From JABWBD01 sp040768665 (lineage in GTDB: Bacteria; Planctomycetota; Planctomycetia; Pirellulales; Thermoguttaceae), in NCBI GenBank assembly GCA_040768665.1, contig JAXGMN010000063.1:5801-69800 (forward strand): a DNA stretch of 64,000 bases, read 5' to 3'. Every line of letters starts with the position of its first letter. Within the stretch, counting starts at the first letter, position 1. Under the pieces are notes generated by a model. The model was given only the letters and a program-made list of their open reading frames with translations, was not told the DNA's origin and ran no database searches. Position numbers and translations under genes: made by a program. This document shows positions 8,980 to 18,208 of this stretch, in pieces.

Positions 8980-10050
8980 ATGACGGCGGAATTCGACCTC
9001 GCGCCAATTCTCGCCGAATATCCCGCCGAATACCGGCCCTACCGAGTGGAAGAGCTTGGCTGTGCGGGAGGGTTCAGCGGGGCCCGATTCTGGCGTCTGC
9101 ACACCGCAGCCGGACGGTTGTGCCTGCGCCGGTGGCCGAAAGAGAGTCCAACTGCCGAGCAGCTCCAGTTCATCCAGGCCGCCCTGTGGCATGTTACCCT
9201 GGAAGGCTTCGAACGCGTGCCGCTGCCCCGCGAGACCCGAATGCAAGCCGGATTTGTTCGCCACGGGGGCTATTTCTGGGAAGTATCGCCCTGGTTGCGG
9301 GGCATAGCCGATTTCCGTGAGAACCCCGCTATCCCGCGGCTTCGTGCGGCGATGCAGGCCCTGGCTGAATTTCACCGAGCGTCGGAGAGCTTTCCCATTC
9401 CGGATCCTCAACCGGGCCACTCCCCGGGCATTTGCAGCCGGCTCGAACAGCTTCAACGGTGGATCGGTGGTGGGTTGGCCGACTTGATGGAATCGGTGCG
9501 TCACGAAGTGTGGCCGGAACTCATGCCACGCGTCAGCGCCATTCTCAATCTCGTTCCCAGTGCCGCAGGCGGGGTGTTGAGCACGTTGTCGCGTGCTTCC
9601 CGTACGGAGGTTCCTCGCCAAGTCGTGATCGGAGATATTTGGCACGACCACGTCCTCTTCGTCGACGACCAGGTATCGGGGCTTGTCGACTTCGGGTCAA
9701 TGCGAATTGACAACGTCGCGACCGACGTTGCACGGCTATTGGGAAGCATGGCTGGTGATGACCCCTCATTGTGCAGGGAAGGCATGGACGCGTACCAGGC
9801 GGTTCGTCCGTTGACTGGGACGGAACAGACCCTTGTCGAAGCATTCGATCGGAGTGCCGTGCTTATGTCGGGCCTGAATTGGATCGACTGGATCTACGGG
9901 CAGCGGCGCCAGTTTGAATCCAAGGAAGCAGTACCCGGCCGGTTGGACGACATTCTCCGGCGGCTGACACACCTTGCTGGCGGTGCAGCGGGGCCTGATA
10001 TAATATGGCCCGATGGAGCTGATGGAAAAGGGGAAAGGCACTGCAAATAA
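8980..10050 (+). CDS. Phosphotransferase of the aminoglycoside/choline kinase-like fold
   Basis: 356 aa from ATG preceded by AAGGAG at 7 nt; an open stretch upstream is repeat DNA. The fold is kinase-like: an N-terminal ATP-binding part (LGCAGGFSGARFWRLHTAAG), then the catalytic loop IGDIWHDHVLFVDDQ near residue 220 and the metal-binding GLVDFGSMRIDNVATD near 235, in the order seen in APH-type enzymes. Substrate unknown; homologues phosphorylate small molecules such as homoserine, choline or antibiotics. The last codons and the stop lie inside a family A repeat (10026-10101), so the native C-terminus may have been replaced by repeat sequence. Monocistronic. Confidence 0.72.
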   Translation: MTAEFDLAPILAEYPAEYRPYRVEELGCAGGFSGARFWRLHTAAGRLCLRRWPKESPTAEQLQFIQAALWHVTLEGFERVPLPRETRMQAGFVRHGGYFWEVSPWLRGIADFRENPAIPRLRAAMQALAEFHRASESFPIPDPQPGHSPGICSRLEQLQRWIGGGLADLMESVRHEVWPELMPRVSAILNLVPSAAGGVLSTLSRASRTEVPRQVVIGDIWHDHVLFVDDQVSGLVDFGSMRIDNVATDVARLLGSMAGDDPSLCREGMDAYQAVRPLTGTEQTLVEAFDRSAVLMSGLNWIDWIYGQRRQFESKEAVPGRLDDILRRLTHLAGGAAGPDIIWPDGADGKGERHCK

Positions 10051-10101
10051 TAGGGGTTGATGGAGTGACGATACAAGGTCGTGCGGATCCAGCCCCTTTT
10101 T
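10026..10101. repeat. Repeat family A palindrome, copy 3
   Basis: The left arm AAAAGGGGAAAGGCACTGC (10026-10044) and the right arm GCGGATCCAGCCCCTTTTT (10083-10101) flank a 38-nt loop. The loop (TTAATAG-like, then GGTTGA) resembles the loop of the copy at 59800-59891, so these two are related along their length and not only in the arms. It ends in a T run, so it could also work as a terminator for the phosphotransferase gene whose stop codon it contains. Confidence 0.7.
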
Positions 10102-10340
10102 CATCACCCGGGGATAATCGGTGATGGTCTGGACAGCGCACGGAAGAGCCCTACTTGTCCCAACCGGGGACGCCCCCCTCTTTCGGCGCGTGCCTGTGCC
10201 GTAACCTATTCGACCGATGGCGCATCGACATATAAACAGACACACTCTGGGCTCAAGGACGTGTAGGATTGTGTCTCCCGCATGGACATGAGAGCTTCCG
10301 TGTGGTAATCAGGACGGAACCTTCAGTCAGAGGATCACGC

Positions 10341-12401
10341 ATGCGACAGCCACTTCGACGAGTTTTCTCAACCATAATTCTCGCCCTTGGCACGTTTGCT
10401 TTGGCAGCGCCCGCCATCGCTCAGTTCAGCGTTGGCCCGTTTGGAAGAGCTGGCGCATCCGGGCAAGAGGAAGCCCCCCCGGTGGTCGTTGCAGCGCAGT
10501 TTTCCGTGGCCACGCCCGAGAAGCCCGCGCGTCTGTTCGTAGCGGCGACCATGAAGCCGACGTGGCATGTCTATTCCATAACCCAGCCGCCCGGCGGTCC
10601 GGTCGCGACCAAGATCACCCTCGCTGAATCTGCGCAGTATCGTCTCACGGGCGACTTCGAGGCGAGCCCTCCGCCGAAGAAGAAGAAGGAAGAGGCCTTC
10701 GGCGGGCTGATGGTGGAAAGCCATTACGACAGGGTTGTTTGGTACGCCCCCATCGAATTCGCCGCCGGTATCGATCCGGCAAATGTGAAAATCGAGGGTA
10801 CCGTTCGCCTCCAGCCCTGCGATCCGAACAGTTGTTTGCCGCCCGAGCGATTGCCGTTTACGGCGGCGTTTGGGCCCGGTTTGCCCCTGCCGGAAGAGAA
10901 GCAAGAGACGGCGGAAAAGGCGGACGTGGCGCCAGACGCAGCGGACGTGCCGCGTGCGGACGCACAAGACAGCTCCGGAGGGCAGGGTGCCCCAGCCTTC
11001 AATCCTGAGGCGGTTGTCGTCGACGAGCAGGCGAAACTCCGCGAGACCTCTCTACCGCTGGCGCTTCTGCTGGGCTTTGTCGGCGGGCTGATCCTGAACC
11101 TCATGCCGTGCGTGCTGCCCGTGATCGGCCTGAAGATCCTCTCCTTTGTCGAACAGGCGGGCCACAGCCGCAGACAGGCCCTGCTGCTGAATATCTGGTA
11201 TTCCGCCGGCCTGCTCTCCGTATTTCTCGTGCTGGCGACACTGGCCGCCTTTCTGGGATTCGGGTGGGGGCAACTGTTCAGCATCAAGGAGTTCAACATC
11301 ACCCTGGCGGCCATTGTGTTTGCCATGGGACTGAGTTTCCTCGGGGTCTGGGAGATCCCGATCCCCGGGTTCGTCGGCAGCGGCCGGGCCAGCGCCTTGG
11401 CCCAGCGCGAGGGCGCCGGCGGCGCGTTTGCGAAGGGAGTGCTTACCACCATTCTCGCCACGCCCTGCAGCGCCCCGTTTCTCGGAAGCGCGCTGGCCTG
11501 GGCGGTCTATCAGCCCCGCCCGATCATCTACGGTGTATTCACCGCAATCGGCTTGGGAATGGCCAGTCCGTACCTGCTGATCGGGGCATTTCCCGGCTTG
11601 ATGCGTTGGATGCCGAAGCCGGGCGCATGGATGGAAACCTTCAAGCAAATCATGGGATTTGTGCTGATGGGCACGGTCGTCTTCCTGTTGACGGTTATCT
11701 CCTGGGAATACGTGGTGCCGACGGTTGCCTTGCTGTTCGGGATCTGGTTTGCTTGCTGGTGGATCGGCCGGGTGCCGTACACCGCCGATGCGGGCACGCG
11801 AATCCGAGGATGGCTTTCGGCCCTGGCGATCACGGGGATCGCCTGGCTCGTCTCCTTCGGATGGCTGGCCGATGAGATGGCAAGCCGTTTTGAGAAGCGG
11901 ATCGACCAGCGGAGCACCGAGCGGCTTGCGGAAGCCGCCGCGGCCGGGACTCCGCTGGCCGCCATGGCCGAGCCGCCCAGCAAGTCCCCCGACACAGACG
12001 GCCTGCCGTGGCAGGCGTTCAGTCGACCCTATTTCGAGCAGTTGGTCGCCGCGGGCAAGACGGTTTTGATCGATTTCACGGCCGATTGGTGCCTGACCTG
12101 CAAGACCCTGGAGGCGGCCTACCTCAACACGGACGAGGTCCGCCGCCTCGTCGACGCCCTGGACGTTGTGACCCTGAAGGCGGACTGGACAAACGCCGAT
12201 CCGGAGGTCACGGAAATGCTGAAGTTGCTGGGAAGCAAGCAGGTCCCCGTAGTCGCCGTGTTTCCAGGCCGTAATCCCAACAATCCGATTGCGCTGATCG
12301 ACGGCTACACGCGACAGTCGGTCCTGGAGGCCTTGCAGAAAGCCGGGCCTTCTCTGCCGCGACCGCAGCCGCTCTCGACGGGGACAGCGTATCTTCGATA
12401 G
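10341..12401 (+). CDS. DsbD-family thiol:disulfide interchange protein
   Basis: 686 aa from an ATG preceded by AGAGGA. Order of parts: signal peptide (residues 1-27), periplasmic DsbD N-terminal beta domain (about 45-190) containing LQPCDPNSCLPPERLPF, an acidic linker, a transmembrane block of about eight helices (about 235-530) with NLMPCVLPVIGLK and ATPCSAPFLGSALAW carrying the paired membrane cysteines, then a C-terminal thioredoxin domain with WCLTCK near residue 583. It passes electrons from the cytoplasm to the periplasm to keep secreted cysteines reduced or for cytochrome c maturation. All expected cysteine pairs are visible. No partner gene lies beside it. Confidence 0.88.
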   Translation: MRQPLRRVFSTIILALGTFALAAPAIAQFSVGPFGRAGASGQEEAPPVVVAAQFSVATPEKPARLFVAATMKPTWHVYSITQPPGGPVATKITLAESAQYRLTGDFEASPPPKKKKEEAFGGLMVESHYDRVVWYAPIEFAAGIDPANVKIEGTVRLQPCDPNSCLPPERLPFTAAFGPGLPLPEEKQETAEKADVAPDAADVPRADAQDSSGGQGAPAFNPEAVVVDEQAKLRETSLPLALLLGFVGGLILNLMPCVLPVIGLKILSFVEQAGHSRRQALLLNIWYSAGLLSVFLVLATLAAFLGFGWGQLFSIKEFNITLAAIVFAMGLSFLGVWEIPIPGFVGSGRASALAQREGAGGAFAKGVLTTILATPCSAPFLGSALAWAVYQPRPIIYGVFTAIGLGMASPYLLIGAFPGLMRWMPKPGAWMETFKQIMGFVLMGTVVFLLTVISWEYVVPTVALLFGIWFACWWIGRVPYTADAGTRIRGWLSALAITGIAWLVSFGWLADEMASRFEKRIDQRSTERLAEAAAAGTPLAAMAEPPSKSPDTDGLPWQAFSRPYFEQLVAAGKTVLIDFTADWCLTCKTLEAAYLNTDEVRRLVDALDVVTLKADWTNADPEVTEMLKLLGSKQVPVVAVFPGRNPNNPIALIDGYTRQSVLEALQKAGPSLPRPQPLSTGTAYLR

Positions 12402-12618
12402 CCGAATCGCCAACCGTATTGCACGGAGAAGCTCGCTTCCGGCGCTTCGCTAGCGGCAACGGTGAAGTTTTTTTTGCCTTTGTCCAAGAAAACCGTTGTC
12501 GAAATTGCATTGTCATCTTATGATTGTCCGAATAAAGGAGGAGAATCCGGTAAGCATCGCTTCGTGGGCCGCTCAGTAAGAGCAAAGGATCACGACACCT
12601 GACACCAGGACAACCGTA

Positions 12619-13632
12619 ATGGAAACAGCAGCCGAGCTGCCTGTTCTGCTGATTTACGACATCGATCCATTATGGACACCCGCGGAACAGGCAGAAGTCG
12701 ACCGCGAAAGTCGCCGTCTCGGTTTTGCCATGCGGCGACAGGGCCATTCGGTTTCGCTGTTGCCGGTAGCCGATCGCGACCTTCGCGGAGCGCTTTCACC
12801 CTATCGGCCGCGCGACGTTCTCGTTTTCAACTGGTGCGAGGGCCTTCCCGGGGTCAGTCGCAGCGATGCGCTGGTGGCCGAAACGCTGGAACAGCTCGAT
12901 TTCACGTATACCGGCGCATCGGCGGAAACCCTGGAACTGAGCTACGACAAGCCGCAGGTAAAGCGTCTGCTGGATTCGCACGGCATTGCTACCCCGCGGT
13001 GGACCCTCTGTAAATCGGCCCGCGTGCCGCCGTGGGACGTCTTCCCGGCGATCGTGAAACCGGCCTGGGAGCATTGCAGCGTCGGTGTCGACGCCGGGGC
13101 CGTGGTTTCCGACCCCCGGGAGCTCAGCCGGCGGGTGGCTTACGTCCTGGAGACGTTCGATCAGCCGGCCCTGGTCGAGGATTTCATCGACGGCCCCGAG
13201 TTCCACGTTCCCGTTTGGGGGAATGAACAGGTGGAGGTATTGCCCGCAGTCGAACGGGACTTCACGGCCCTGGACGACATGCGCAAACACCTCTGTTCCT
13301 ACGATGCGAAGTTCGTTCCGGAGTCGGAGGCCTATCAGAAGATCAAGACCTGGGTCCCGGCCCGGCTCTCCGAAGACGAGCGGGAGAGCCTCGAAGCGAC
13401 GGCAAGAGCGGCCTATCAGGCCCTCGGATGTCGCGATTACGGACGGATCGACGTCCGTTTCCGCGACGGCGTCTTCTACGTGATCGACATTAACCCCAAC
13501 GCCGACATCAGTGCCGACGCAAGCATCGCTCTGGCCGCGTCAAAGGCCGGATACTGCTATGGCGCGGTGGGCAGCCGGGTCGTGAAGCTCGCCGCCGAAC
13601 GCCATCCTCAGAATCTCGCCCCCCACCAATAG
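12619..13632 (+). CDS. ATP-grasp ligase, D-Ala-D-Ala ligase-like
   Basis: 337 aa. The N-terminal part (DVLVFNWCEGLPG) and the YTGASAETLELSYDKPQVKR stretch match the Ddl-type arrangement; IVKPAWEHCSVGVDAGAV is the ATP-grasp lysine/glycine loop; VEDFIDGPEFHVPVWG and the metal-binding VIDINPNADIS complete the fold. Such enzymes form an amide bond between a carboxylate, activated as acyl-phosphate, and an amine. It differs from true Ddl in the substrate loop, so a different dipeptide or peptide modification is likely. It converges on, and overlaps by 25 bp, a C39-like peptidase gene. Similar ATP-grasp/papain-like pairs occur in peptide-making clusters (family knowledge); the link here is inference. 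Confidence 0.75.
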   Translation: METAAELPVLLIYDIDPLWTPAEQAEVDRESRRLGFAMRRQGHSVSLLPVADRDLRGALSPYRPRDVLVFNWCEGLPGVSRSDALVAETLEQLDFTYTGASAETLELSYDKPQVKRLLDSHGIATPRWTLCKSARVPPWDVFPAIVKPAWEHCSVGVDAGAVVSDPRELSRRVAYVLETFDQPALVEDFIDGPEFHVPVWGNEQVEVLPAVERDFTALDDMRKHLCSYDAKFVPESEAYQKIKTWVPARLSEDERESLEATARAAYQALGCRDYGRIDVRFRDGVFYVIDINPNADISADASIALAASKAGYCYGAVGSRVVKLAAERHPQNLAPHQ

Positions 13633-14498
13633 CTGCACAGAAGAGCGGTGAGCTGCGCGGCCAAGAATGTCGTGTCGGTATCCGGGGAGATCCGGATTCC
13701 CGAGGAGCTCGCTACCGTCGTGTAGTCCCGATAGAACGTGCGGAGATCGCCGCGGGTTCGCTGGCCGTTTCCACCCGCCCAATGGGTAATGCTATCCATA
13801 ATGAGTTCCTCGTTGTTTTCCAGAAACTCCGCCAGAAACGGCCCTTCTTCGATCTGGCGACCATCGGGGCTCGCCAGAGCGGCCATTTCCGCCAGATCGT
13901 TTGCCATCCCCTCGGCCGTATCCGCGGAACCGCGTTCACACAGGCGGAGCCAAGACTCCGAAATTTGCCACTTCGGAGGCTGGCCGTCTTCGTGGCTCAA
14001 CAAGATGGCGAAGTATTGATCCGGTTCGTACGAATCTCCCCCCGACGCGACATTCCACGCGTTGCGGATCAGAGTCGCCTCGGACCATCGAAAAAAAACG
14101 GTCTTCTCCTTGGGATCGACGATGATGAACTTGCGTTGCCTGGTCAGGTAGCCGATGACCGCCACCCAGTGGTCAAAATGCTTCGAGAGCAGAATGGCAG
14201 GATTGCCTTGGCGAAGGTGCAGCCGCAACCGGCGAGCGAATTCCTTTCCTTTGCTGCGGTCGTCCAGCAGAACAAAGTCCGATCGGACTCCGAATGCCCG
14301 GGCGGCGCGCCGCAGGCCGCGCTCATCCACCCCATGCGTGAACACGCTCACCGACTTGCCGGCCGCCGCCGCCAACTGCGTCTGCGTCGCGGAAATCCCC
14401 AGGATAAACAGACATGCGGAAAGGCTGCACGGGCCGCAATGGCTCGGAAGCTGTAGTTGGCATAGAGGAGCGAAAGGGCGTTGTTTTCGAGTTTTCAT
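13608..14498 (-). CDS. C39-like cysteine peptidase domain protein
   Basis: 296 aa. The catalytic cysteine sits in SHCGPCSLSACLFILG near residue 22, the histidine in FDHWVAVIGY near 110 and the aspartate in IIVDPKEK soon after, the spacing of C39/papain-like peptidases. C39 domains cleave leader peptides at double-glycine sites; here no ABC transporter part is attached. The second half (about 175-296) is unassigned and contains LFLENNEELI-like helical text. The start lies directly at the catalytic domain with no signal peptide, so it is probably cytoplasmic. Its end overlaps the end of the convergent ATP-grasp gene. Confidence 0.6.
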   Translation of the reverse strand: MKTRKQRPFAPLCQLQLPSHCGPCSLSACLFILGISATQTQLAAAAGKSVSVFTHGVDERGLRRAARAFGVRSDFVLLDDRSKGKEFARRLRLHLRQGNPAILLSKHFDHWVAVIGYLTRQRKFIIVDPKEKTVFFRWSEATLIRNAWNVASGGDSYEPDQYFAILLSHEDGQPPKWQISESWLRLCERGSADTAEGMANDLAEMAALASPDGRQIEEGPFLAEFLENNEELIMDSITHWAGGNGQRTRGDLRTFYRDYTTVASSSGIRISPDTDTTFLAAQLTALLCSYWWGARF

Positions 14499-14707
14499 GG
14501 ATTTGAGAAGAGCGTGGTTCCCCGAGACTCACACTCAAGCGTGCCGCCTCCGTCCCGAGTTGTCAACGGCAGTGCGAAACAACCGACTCCCACCTAGAGG
14601 AAGGGGTGCCGAGATCTAGTTCGCCCGAGCGGTTAGATGATGTCCATCGAGAGTGCAGCTCGCCCAGTTTGGAGGATTCAGGAGACGGAGTCCCGAGCTG
14701 CCCCGAG

Positions 14708-15094
14708 CTAGATCATCGGCTCATCCCGTCGGCAGAGCTGGATAGGATAGCCCCAGGGGTCTCGGAGCATCGCCAAGCGGTCTCCAGCCGCAGTCAGTTC
14801 GACTTCCCCGACCGCGGAAGCCCCCGCATTCAGGAGCTCGTCGCGCGTGCCGTCGACGTCTTCGACGGTGAAGGCAAGATGGAGCACCAAAGGATCGAGC
14901 GACGCATAGTCGGGCACGGTCGCTCGAGGGTTGTTATAGATCTCGATCATCAGGCGGCCCGAACCATCGGCCAGAAAGTGCGTGTACGGCGGTTTGTCCA
15001 TCTTGCGGCGAATGCAGAAGCCTAGATGCTGGACGTACCACTGTGCGACCGCCGTCGGGTCGCCCACCATGTAGCCGATATGTTCAATACGCAT
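14708..15094 (-). CDS. VOC-family (glyoxalase/dioxygenase fold) protein
   Basis: 128 aa from the ATG at MRIEHIGYMV; an upstream open stretch has no family match. It contains the beta-alpha-beta-beta-beta units of the vicinal oxygen chelate fold: IEHIGYMVGDPTAVAQWYV, LMIEIYN, VLHLAFTVEDVDGTRDEL and LRDPWGYPIQLC. Candidate metal ligands are H5, E in MIEIY and H in LHLAF. VOC enzymes include glyoxalase I, epimerases and resistance proteins; the exact reaction is not readable. Convergent neighbours are repeat-free, and the FAD monooxygenase at 15337 is transcribed divergently. Confidence 0.75.
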   Translation of the reverse strand: MRIEHIGYMVGDPTAVAQWYVQHLGFCIRRKMDKPPYTHFLADGSGRLMIEIYNNPRATVPDYASLDPLVLHLAFTVEDVDGTRDELLNAGASAVGEVELTAAGDRLAMLRDPWGYPIQLCRRDEPMI

Positions 15095-15336
15095 CGCGAG
15101 AACTCGAAGGGCTGTGAACTGAAGACTTTCGTCCCAATTTGAAGGATCGGCTAGAAAATGCAAGGGGATGATCAACCGGATGCGGTTTCTTCGTTCCGGC
15201 AAAGGGCCTCGTTCCGTCTTGCGGCATCACGGACCGAAGAAGAGATACCCCCTCGCACTGGCTGTCCGGCAGTTGACACCAGCCGCCCTGCCGCGAGAAT
15301 CAGGATAACAGTCGTCCAATCTCGCGAGGCCCTGCC

Positions 15337-16605
15337 ATGTTCGCTCGTGACAATCCGGAAGTCTTGGTGGTCGGTGCCGGGCCGGTGGGTCTTTTTGCAG
15401 CGTTGTCGTTGGCGAAGCAAGGCGTTCGCGTGCAGATTGTCGACCGCGAGTGGCGCACTGGCGCCCATAGCTACGCCCTTGCTTTGCATGGCCATTCGCT
15501 CCAGCTCCTTGAGGAGTTGGGGCTTGCCAACGCGATTCTCGAGCAAGCCCATCGTGTCGATACCGTGGGGCTGTACGACGCGAAAGCCCGGCGAACGGAG
15601 ATGCGGCTCTTGGATCCGGGTGGTCCCTTCCCTTTCATGGCCGTGATGCCTCAGGATCGGCTCGAACGCGTCCTGGAGAAAGCCCTTGAGGATCATGGAG
15701 TCCAGGTCCAGTGGAACCACGAGGTCGCCCGGCTGGAACAGAACGAAAAGCAGGTCTCGGCGACCATCCACCGCCTCGAGAAGCAATCCGCCGGATACGC
15801 GGTCGCGCGCACGGAGTGGGTCATCGCCAACACGATCCAAGTGCGTGCCCCGTTCGTTATCGGCGCAGACGGCCATCGCTCCACCGTCCGCCGGTCGTTG
15901 GGGATTGAGTTCGCCGAGATGCAACCGCCCCAGCATTTCGCCGTCTTCGAGTTCCGCACGGACGCGGAACTGGGCAAGGAGATGCGGGTCGCATTCACCC
16001 GGACCGGCACGAACGTCCTTTGGCCGTTGCCGGATGGCCTCTGCCGCTGGAGCTTTCAACTCGCCGACTTCAATCTTCCCGCGTCAACGCGGAAGAAAGA
16101 CCGGGTAATCGTCCAGGAGGTCGGCGGGGCGGAGTTTCCGGTTATTGCGGCACAACGGCTGCGGACCCTGGCGGCCGAAAACGCGGGTTGGTTTCGCGGC
16201 AGCATCGAGGAGATCCAATGGCAGATTGCCGTTCGCTTCGAGCGCCGCCTGGCGGAACGGTTCGGTCAGCGGCGGCTTTGGCTTGCCGGCGACGCGGGCC
16301 ACACCACCAGCCCCGTAGGCATGCAGAGCATGAACATCGGTTTCCGCGAAGCCCAGTCGCTCGCCGAAGCGATCAGCTCGGCGTTGCGAGGCAAGGGGTC
16401 GGCCGACGCACTGGAGTCCTATGGCCGTCATCGTACCGACGAGTGGCGATTTCTGTTTGGCATCGGCGGCGGACTTGTGTCTACGGCCGCAACCGATCCC
16501 TGGGTCGCAGAGCACACGGACCGGCTGTTGCCCTGCATTCCCGCGTCGCGTGATGTCTACGCAAGGCTGGCGGAACAACTCGGGCTTCGGCCGAGGCCGT
16601 CTTAA
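15337..16605 (+). CDS. FAD-dependent aromatic-ring-type monooxygenase
   Basis: 422 aa. The Rossmann FAD motif is at the N-terminus (VLVVGAGPVGLFAALSLAKQ), the DG motif is FVIGADGHRSTVRRSLG, and the second FAD motif is WLAGDAGHTTSPVGMQSMNIG, which together define the UbiH/p-hydroxybenzoate hydroxylase group. The enzyme uses NAD(P)H and O2 to hydroxylate an aromatic or quinone-like substrate. Length fits the group. It stands alone; its stop overlaps by 4 bp the end of the convergent oxidoreductase gene. Substrate unknown. Confidence 0.82.
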   Translation: MFARDNPEVLVVGAGPVGLFAALSLAKQGVRVQIVDREWRTGAHSYALALHGHSLQLLEELGLANAILEQAHRVDTVGLYDAKARRTEMRLLDPGGPFPFMAVMPQDRLERVLEKALEDHGVQVQWNHEVARLEQNEKQVSATIHRLEKQSAGYAVARTEWVIANTIQVRAPFVIGADGHRSTVRRSLGIEFAEMQPPQHFAVFEFRTDAELGKEMRVAFTRTGTNVLWPLPDGLCRWSFQLADFNLPASTRKKDRVIVQEVGGAEFPVIAAQRLRTLAAENAGWFRGSIEEIQWQIAVRFERRLAERFGQRRLWLAGDAGHTTSPVGMQSMNIGFREAQSLAEAISSALRGKGSADALESYGRHRTDEWRFLFGIGGGLVSTAATDPWVAEHTDRLLPCIPASRDVYARLAEQLGLRPRPS

Positions 16606-17894
16606 CGGACCTCCGGCAACTCAAATCCCTTCCGGTGCTCGCGGCCGACGTATTGGTTTGCCTCCTCGTCGTCGAATGTTTCCGTCGCGGGGTCCAGGCG
16701 GAGCTTCTTACCCGTCCGCCAGGAAATGTTCCCGGCGTGGCACATCACGGTGCTGACGTGCCCCGAATAAATCTCCTGGTTGAGCGATTCGCGCTTTCGG
16801 CTGCGGACCGCGTCGAGGAAATTCCGGATATGGGCCTGTTGCGTCTGGCTCGAGTTGCCATCGCCCTGCTTGACCACCTTTCCGGCGCCGTCGTACGCCG
16901 TCCAGGAGTTGTTCGTCAGCAGGATCCAGCCGTTTTCTCCGTATACCGCCGCCCCTTCGGTGATCCCGAACAACCTCGGCTGGGACCACAGCCGCATCTC
17001 GTACTCGACGATCTTGCCGGGATATTCGAAGGTGATCAGTTGCGTGTCCGGCCACTGCTGATCGTCTTCGAAGAAGAACTTGCCGCCGGAACAGCAGATA
17101 GCCTGAGGCATCGCCTCCAGCCCCATCACCCACCGGCAGTAGTCAATGCGGTGCACGCCGTCGTTGCCCAGATCGCCCGTGCCGTAGTCGAAGAGCCACC
17201 GCCAGGCCCCGCCGACGATCGACCGGTTGTACGGCCGCTCCGGCGCCGGGCCTTGCCACAAGTGGTAGTCAAGTTCTGCCGGCGACTGGCTATCCGGGGC
17301 AAGGTGTACGGCACCATTGCGACACGTCTCCCAGGCCCTTCCAAAGATCACCTTTCCCAACCCACCACTCTGGATGTAGGCAATGGCATCGCGCATGAAA
17401 GGGGCGCTGCGGATCTGGGTGCCGACCTGCACCATGCGGTTGTGCTTCCGCGCGGCAGCCACGGCTACCTTGCCCTCGCGAATATTGTGGCTGGCGGGCT
17501 TCTCGACGTAGACGTCCTTGCCGGCGAGGCAGGCGTGGATCGTGGGCAGCGCGTGCCAGTGATCGGGCGTGGCGACCATGAACACGTCGACCGACTCGTC
17601 CTCCAACAACGTGCGGTAGTCGTTGACCTGCTTGGGCATGAGCCCGGTCTTCTCCTTCATCTCCGACGCCCGCTGCCGGCGAGTCGACTCGTTCACGTCG
17701 CAGATATGCGTGACGACGCAGTCCGGCTCCGCTGCGAAACTGTTCATCACCGAATTGCCCCGCCCGCGCACGCCGATGCAGGCGACGCTGATCTTGTCGT
17801 TCAGCGCCGGCGCCCCGCGCGCGGCTGCCGCGGTCAGGCCCAGGCCGAGAGCAGTGGACTGTCGGAGAAAGCCGCGACGCGTGGTCAGGAACAT
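16602..17894 (-). CDS. Tat-exported Gfo/Idh/MocA-family oxidoreductase
   Basis: 430 aa. Residues 1-30 are a twin-arginine signal (TTRRGFLRQSTALGLGL). The NAD(P)-binding region has IGVRGRGNS, then the EKPASHNI catalytic-lysine motif, then a C-terminal alpha/beta domain with DLGNDGVHRIDYCRWVMG. The tail KGFELPEVR is typical of planctomycete members of this group. These enzymes oxidise or epimerise sugars and related polyols, and the exported versions carry their cofactor through the Tat system. Overlaps convergently with the FAD monooxygenase. The upstream spacer holds a family A palindrome. Confidence 0.85.
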   Translation of the reverse strand: MFLTTRRGFLRQSTALGLGLTAAAARGAPALNDKISVACIGVRGRGNSVMNSFAAEPDCVVTHICDVNESTRRQRASEMKEKTGLMPKQVNDYRTLLEDESVDVFMVATPDHWHALPTIHACLAGKDVYVEKPASHNIREGKVAVAAARKHNRMVQVGTQIRSAPFMRDAIAYIQSGGLGKVIFGRAWETCRNGAVHLAPDSQSPAELDYHLWQGPAPERPYNRSIVGGAWRWLFDYGTGDLGNDGVHRIDYCRWVMGLEAMPQAICCSGGKFFFEDDQQWPDTQLITFEYPGKIVEYEMRLWSQPRLFGITEGAAVYGENGWILLTNNSWTAYDGAGKVVKQGDGNSSQTQQAHIRNFLDAVRSRKRESLNQEIYSGHVSTVMCHAGNISWRTGKKLRLDPATETFDDEEANQYVGREHRKGFELPEVR

Positions 17895-18208
17895 GGGACA
17901 ACCTCCTCAGGGGAAATGGTCGTTGCGAGGCCCAGACAGAACCTGCCGCTCGCAACCCGCCGCACGACCTCGCAGCGATCGATCGGCATCCTGCTGGCAC
18001 CTCCTGAACCGCCTAAGAGGCCCGAACAAACGGGGACAGGCACTCTCGCACTCTCCTTGCTCCACCGCTTCTCGATAATTCACCGGGAGCCAGTCCCGTT
18101 TTGTTAGGGCCGAAAAGTCTGCCCCTGAGTATAGTTGCACGAGCCCGCACGCGTCGACCATAATAAAAAATTCCCCTATTGCCATCTTGACTCGGCTCCA
18201 TAACCGAC
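17895..18208. other. Divergent intergenic region with palindrome
   Basis: About 310 bp between the divergent oxidoreductase and DUF1638-HyuA genes. The central part is the family A palindrome at 18019-18111; no small gene or clear promoter motif was recognised in the rest. Confidence 0.6.
18019..18111. repeat. Repeat family A palindrome, copy 4
   Basis: The left arm (18019-18045) and right arm (18085-18111) are 27 bp each. The core is GGGGACAGGCAC facing GGAGCCAGTCCC, with the same A-A mismatches as at 1452-1546. The outer arms differ from copy 1 (GGCCCGAACAAAC here) but match the outer arms of the copy at 50377-50473 (GGCCCTAACAAGAC), which shows the core and outer parts vary independently. 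Confidence 0.85.

Noticed and set aside
10269..10340. Upstream ATG for the DsbD gene
   Set aside because: It would add 24 residues in front of a clean signal peptide; the ATG at 10341 has its own ribosome binding site.
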